From the NCBI GenBank assembly GCA_012270065.1, contig JAAXJB010000110.1, positions 32,836-70,257 of the forward strand: a DNA stretch of 37,422 bases. The letters run 5' to 3'. A program made the position numbers and the translations under genes. This document shows, one piece after another, positions 34,092 through 37,422 of this stretch. The notes under the pieces were generated by a model. The model had not been told where the DNA came from and ran no database searches. It was given only the letters and a program-made list of their open reading frames with translations. Source of the stretch: Rubripirellula sp. (GTDB lineage Bacteria > Planctomycetota > Planctomycetia > Pirellulales > Pirellulaceae). The first letter of the stretch is position 1. Every line of letters starts with the position of its first letter.

Positions 34092-34534
34092 TATTTCATG
34101 TTTCCATTTTTTGAGTGATCGATTTAAGTCAACGTCTCATCAATCCAATGAGTTCGGTGACCGCACGGGATGCATTCTATTGATTGTATTGTTCCGCCCA
34201 AGCATGTCTCCGTTGCATTGACGGTGATTCGCCATTCATTGAAGGTTCACACGGCAAGGCTAGCATCACGGGGCAAACCGGGGAAAAATGCCAGCACGAT
34301 TGTGGCTGCAACACGAAACAATTGCCTTTTTTGGGGCGTCGAGGGGCCAAGGGCTTCTGGTCATCTTCTGATGTTCTTTGAGGACTCATGCCCATGTGCG
34401 GCTTTGGGGGTCATGTGCGGATTGTCCGTGGTTAATTTGCCTGTTCGGTGTTTTTCCGGAATCTTTGAGTGTTTCTGCGGGCAGAATGTGGATAAATTCT
34501 GGCATGTCCCGTTTCACTACCCAGAAGCACTTTC
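34092..34534. other. Intergenic region between divergent hydrolase and sigma factor genes
   Basis: About 440 bases holding the two promoters. A + strand frame is open through most of it but runs into the sigma factor gene in another frame and has no family features, so I treat it as chance. Confidence 0.45.
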
Positions 34535-35197
34535 ATGCCTGAATCTGAAATCAATGACGATGCTGAGGAGCAACTGCCGCCAAAGGAGGATCCTGCATTG
34601 TTGGCACGATTGCGAAGTGACGGTGAGCAGGTGTTGGCTGAGGCGTTCGACGCTAATCGGGAACGGTTTTGGCATTTGATTTCGTTCAGAATGGATCGGA
34701 GGATTGCAGCCAGAATTGACGCTGATGATGTTTTGCAGGAAGCATTTGTTGCTGCGACGAAGAGATTGGAGCATTATCTGCGTGATGAAGGTTACACGTT
34801 GTTTATCTGGTTACGCATGATCGTGGCGCAGACTCTGGTTGATGTCCATCGGCGACATCTGGGTACAGAGAAACGATCGGCGGGACGTGAAATTTCCATA
34901 CGCGGAAATCAATATCCACAAACCACCTCTGTTTCACTTGCAACCCAGTTGGTCGCCAGTCAGACATCGGTCAGTAACGTGGTGCAGCGAGGGGAAATGG
35001 GACAGACACTTTCAGCAGCGCTTGATCAGATGTCACCACTGGACCAGGAGGTGATTGCTCTGCGTCACTTTGAAGGCTTGACCAATGTGGAGGCTGCTCA
35101 AGTCCTGGCCATCAGTGTCACTGCCGCAAGTAATCGTTACGTTCGAGCGCTTTCGCGTTTGAAGGTGATTCTCGAAGAAATGAATCTTGAATTATGA
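34535..35197 (+). CDS. ECF-type RNA polymerase sigma factor
   Basis: A 220-aa alternative sigma factor with only regions 2 and 4. Region 2 covers about 40-90 and contains RIDADDVLQEAFVAATKRL, the core-binding and -10 helix. Region 4 covers about 158-212 with ALDQMSPLDQEVIALRHFEG, then the helix-turn-helix NVEAAQVLAISVTAASNRYV. The linker (about 108-150) is Ser/Thr/Gln-rich. The N-terminal 30 residues are acidic. No anti-sigma factor is adjacent. Instead a Ser/Thr kinase with one membrane segment begins 69 bp downstream on the same strand, a recurring planctomycete arrangement in which the kinase may control the sigma factor. Phosphorylation as the control mechanism is inference. Confidence 0.92.
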   Translation: MPESEINDDAEEQLPPKEDPALLARLRSDGEQVLAEAFDANRERFWHLISFRMDRRIAARIDADDVLQEAFVAATKRLEHYLRDEGYTLFIWLRMIVAQTLVDVHRRHLGTEKRSAGREISIRGNQYPQTTSVSLATQLVASQTSVSNVVQRGEMGQTLSAALDQMSPLDQEVIALRHFEGLTNVEAAQVLAISVTAASNRYVRALSRLKVILEEMNLEL

Positions 35198-35266
35198 CAA
35201 GTCGTGATTTCGATTGAGGCAACTCTGATCAGTTGACCGTACTGACACTGACCGAACCGTGTGACA

Positions 35267-37422
35267 ATGGATCCAAAAACAACCGAATCCCGTAATCCTG
35301 TTGAATCGATCGCAAGTGAATACGCCGATGCGGTACGTCAAGGAAAGAATTTATCGGTCGATGCGATTGCGGAGGCAAATCCCGAGCATGAATCTGAACT
35401 GCGGGAATTGTTGCCACTGATCACGCATCTTGAGCGGGCTCGGCAGACACACCAACAGCGGCCAGCAGGGCTGGCAACTTTGGGAGCATCCCGCCCCGAG
35501 CAACTCGGCGATTTCCAGCTCGTGAGGCAAATCGGTCGTGGTGGCATGGGAGTGGTTTTTGAGGCTGTGCAGCAGTCACTGGGGCGACGGGTTGCATTGA
35601 AGGTGCTTCCTAAAACCCTGTTGTCCAACGATGAACAACTGCGAAGGTTTGAGCATGAAGCGAGGACGGCCGCCGCTCTCCATCACACCAATATCGTCCC
35701 GGTATTCGGGGTCGGTCAGGATCATGGGTTCCATTACTTTGTCATGCAACGCATTGACGGTCACGGGTTGGATGCGTTGCTTGAGAATTCGAGCGCGGTA
35801 CTGACGCCCCGTCAGGTTGCAAAGCTGGGGGTTCAGGCTGCCTCCGCGTTGGATTATGCCCATGATCAGCAGGTACTTCATCGGGATATCAAGCCAGCTA
35901 ATCTTCTGGTCAATGATCGGCTGGATTTGTGGATCACGGACTTCGGAGTAGCAAAGGCATTGGAAGCGGAAGCAGTGACCAGAACTGGCGATGTTGTTGG
36001 AACGCTGCGTTATATGGCGCCCGAACAAGTGGTTGGCGAAGCAGACATCCGTAGCGATATTTACAGTTTGGGAGTAACGCTGTACGAACTGTTGGCCGGT
36101 CGCCCCGCGGTCGATGACTCTTCCATTCGTCAGGCAATTGTGGCTCGACGTCCGATTTCCAGTCCACCACCTTTGAGGCAATTGAATCCTGAGGTGCCAG
36201 TTGATCTGGAAACAATCTTGCAGACCGCAATGTCGAATGATCCAGCAGCACGGTATCAGAATGCTGGCGTGTTCCAGCAGGATCTCGAAGCGTTTCTGAG
36301 TGGAAATGCAATTTCGGTTCGCAGGGTTCCACTGCATGAGAAGATAAAACGTTGGGGAAAACGAAATCCGGCGGTTGCCGTGTTGTCCGCTCTTTCATTG
36401 CTTCTGCTTGCAAGCGTTGCTGCTCTTTCAACTGCCGGTGTTTTTCAATTGCGTGCTGCGTTCGAACGTGAGCAGCAGAATCGTCAAAAAGCGGAAAAGA
36501 TTGCGGAGGTTGCTGTCGGGACTGTGGATCAGATTTTTCAGCGTTTTGCGGGAGATGCAGCAACAGCAGGATCTGAGAAAGAATTTGCAGCATCACCGGC
36601 AATCAGTTCGGAAACCGCAGAGATGCTGGAGGATCTGCTGCCGTTTTATGATGAGATGGATCGTCTCAGTTCTTCAGATGGGCGCACTTCTTCAGAGTTG
36701 CTCGGGGCTTCCGATGGGATCTGGTCTTCCGATGGCATCGGGACACCCCAATTGCAACAGTCCACCGTTGGAGCACAGTCGGCAGTGGCAGAGCTGCATT
36801 TCAATTTGGGACATTATCAACGCACCATCGATACGCTCCATGTCATGTTGGAGAATCATTCAGATGTACATGGCGACGATGGTGATGCGAATGTCCAGTT
36901 GGCCAGCTTGCGGAACCGCCTTGGATTTGCTTTCCGAATGTTGGGTGACGACGATGCGGCCGAAAAAGAACACCGGATTGCGCTTTCCTTGCTGAAGAAC
37001 GAAAACAACGCAGTTGGTCTCGATGAGGAGGTCGGTTCGCAAACAGGGAAATTTGAACTTGCACGAACGTATTACCTGTTGGCAGTTCAAGTGCTACCCG
37101 GGATGGGGCCTACCGCGATGCCAACGGTTGAAGTTTTGCGCAGCACGCGTTTCAACGATTTTGGGCCATTCTCAGGAGTCAGGCCGCTCAGGAATCGTCA
37201 AAATGGCGGTTCTCATCCGGATGTCGGATCGGTGCCACCCGCTTTGAGCCAGGATGCGGCAGAAGCTGTTTCTTCTGAAGCATCAGAGTCTGGGCAGGCT
37301 TCCGTCACGGAGCGGCGACCTGATGCGGGGCGGCGACCTGATGCGGAGCGGCGACCTGATGCGGGGCGGGGGCCGGGGGCTGGACCGGGACCAGGATTTG
37401 TTCCGCGACAAGCACCGGCAGG
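35267..37422 (+). CDS. Transmembrane Ser/Thr protein kinase (PknB-like), truncated by window edge
   Basis: A partial gene (at least 718 codons; no stop before the edge). The N-terminal 80 residues are charged and helical (YADAVRQGKN; ELRELLPLITHLERAR), a leader common in planctomycete kinases. The kinase domain (about 82-345) has the Gly loop IGRGGMGVVFEA, Lys112 in VALKVL, HRDIKPANLL (His205-Asp207), DFGVAK (225-230) and GTLRYMAPEQ. A membrane helix spans about 368-392. The C-terminal region (after 400) has helical TPR-like parts (HFNLGHYQRTIDTL; LRNRLGFAFRMLGDDDAAEK), then a low-complexity tail with RRPDA[GE] units from an 18-nt repeat. ATG at 35267 fits the leader. It follows the ECF sigma gene by 69 bp, suggesting a functional pair. 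Confidence 0.92.
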   Translation, partial: MDPKTTESRNPVESIASEYADAVRQGKNLSVDAIAEANPEHESELRELLPLITHLERARQTHQQRPAGLATLGASRPEQLGDFQLVRQIGRGGMGVVFEAVQQSLGRRVALKVLPKTLLSNDEQLRRFEHEARTAAALHHTNIVPVFGVGQDHGFHYFVMQRIDGHGLDALLENSSAVLTPRQVAKLGVQAASALDYAHDQQVLHRDIKPANLLVNDRLDLWITDFGVAKALEAEAVTRTGDVVGTLRYMAPEQVVGEADIRSDIYSLGVTLYELLAGRPAVDDSSIRQAIVARRPISSPPPLRQLNPEVPVDLETILQTAMSNDPAARYQNAGVFQQDLEAFLSGNAISVRRVPLHEKIKRWGKRNPAVAVLSALSLLLLASVAALSTAGVFQLRAAFEREQQNRQKAEKIAEVAVGTVDQIFQRFAGDAATAGSEKEFAASPAISSETAEMLEDLLPFYDEMDRLSSSDGRTSSELLGASDGIWSSDGIGTPQLQQSTVGAQSAVAELHFNLGHYQRTIDTLHVMLENHSDVHGDDGDANVQLASLRNRLGFAFRMLGDDDAAEKEHRIALSLLKNENNAVGLDEEVGSQTGKFELARTYYLLAVQVLPGMGPTAMPTVEVLRSTRFNDFGPFSGVRPLRNRQNGGSHPDVGSVPPALSQDAAEAVSSEASESGQASVTERRPDAGRRPDAERRPDAGRGPGAGPGPGFVPRQAPA
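37311..37364 (+). repeat. Three 18-nt tandem repeats inside the kinase gene
   Basis: AGCGGCGACCTGATGCGG, GGCGGCGACCTGATGCGG and AGCGGCGACCTGATGCGG stand head to tail. They encode RRPDAG, RRPDAE and RRPDAG hexapeptides, followed by a Gly/Pro-rich stretch (RGPGAGPGPGF). The number of copies is likely variable between strains. Confidence 0.85.

Noticed and set aside
34170-34679. A 169-codon + strand frame before and into the ECF sigma factor gene
   Set aside because: It overlaps the well-supported sigma factor gene by about 145 nt in another frame, has a chance-like Cys/Ser-rich composition and no motif.
37311-37364. Repeats at the right edge as a CRISPR array
   Set aside because: The units are 18 nt, directly abutting without spacers and in frame with the kinase gene.

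Overview
The window looks like a chromosomal segment of a planctomycete (Planctomycetota, Planctomycetaceae-like). Four things point there: a BBP7-type outer-membrane barrel protein, a large c-type cytochrome with a Pirellula/Verrucomicrobium-type heme domain, a giant DUF11/SdrD surface protein with a planctomycete-style basic N-terminus, and an ECF sigma factor beside a transmembrane Ser/Thr kinase. Base composition is moderate by eye. Genes are loosely packed and Shine-Dalgarno sites are often weak. No insertion sequence, prophage, CRISPR array, rRNA or tRNA was recognised.

Layout. 168-2477 (+): two futalosine-pathway menaquinone genes, a UbiA prenyltransferase (MqnP-like) and the radical SAM enzyme MqnE. 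2590-7360 (-): a two-gene unit of a secreted cytochrome c/beta-propeller protein and a secreted M28 peptidase, overlapping by 11 nt. 8102-14162 (+): BBP7 barrel protein and the 1411-residue DUF11/SdrD protein, a cell-surface pair. 14281-16240: two small secreted proteins (one a lipoprotein) in sparse DNA. 16241-18676 (+): an 811-residue orphan. 18762-20567 (-): a Pup-ligase/Dop-family protein with a hydrophobic insertion, the most unusual gene here.

20981-30489 (-) is an information-processing and cofactor block. In transcription order it is purU, dnaG, rpoD-type sigma factor, [strong intrinsic terminator], C4 zinc-ribbon coiled-coil protein, [hairpin], coaE, rho, ribH. The dnaG-rpoD pair recalls the macromolecular synthesis operon, here without rpsU. 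rho and ribH overlap by 11 nt. 31314-34091 holds a YkgJ-type Cys-cluster protein, hisS and a membrane-anchored alpha/beta hydrolase whose 3' end overlaps hisS tail to tail. 34535 to the right edge holds an ECF sigma factor and a transmembrane Ser/Thr kinase that runs off the window.

The best candidate for undescribed biology is the Pup-ligase-family protein at 18762-20567. It keeps the family's signature blocks but carries about 100 residues with two long hydrophobic stretches between the GCHENY block and the FLxSR block. It also has an extended basic N-terminus and a diverged catalytic-Asp region. No proteasome subunit, ARC/Mpa ATPase or recognisable Pup/UBact gene lies in the window. A short coding-like frame overlaps its 5' end, and an orphan with a duplicated motif is its convergent neighbour.
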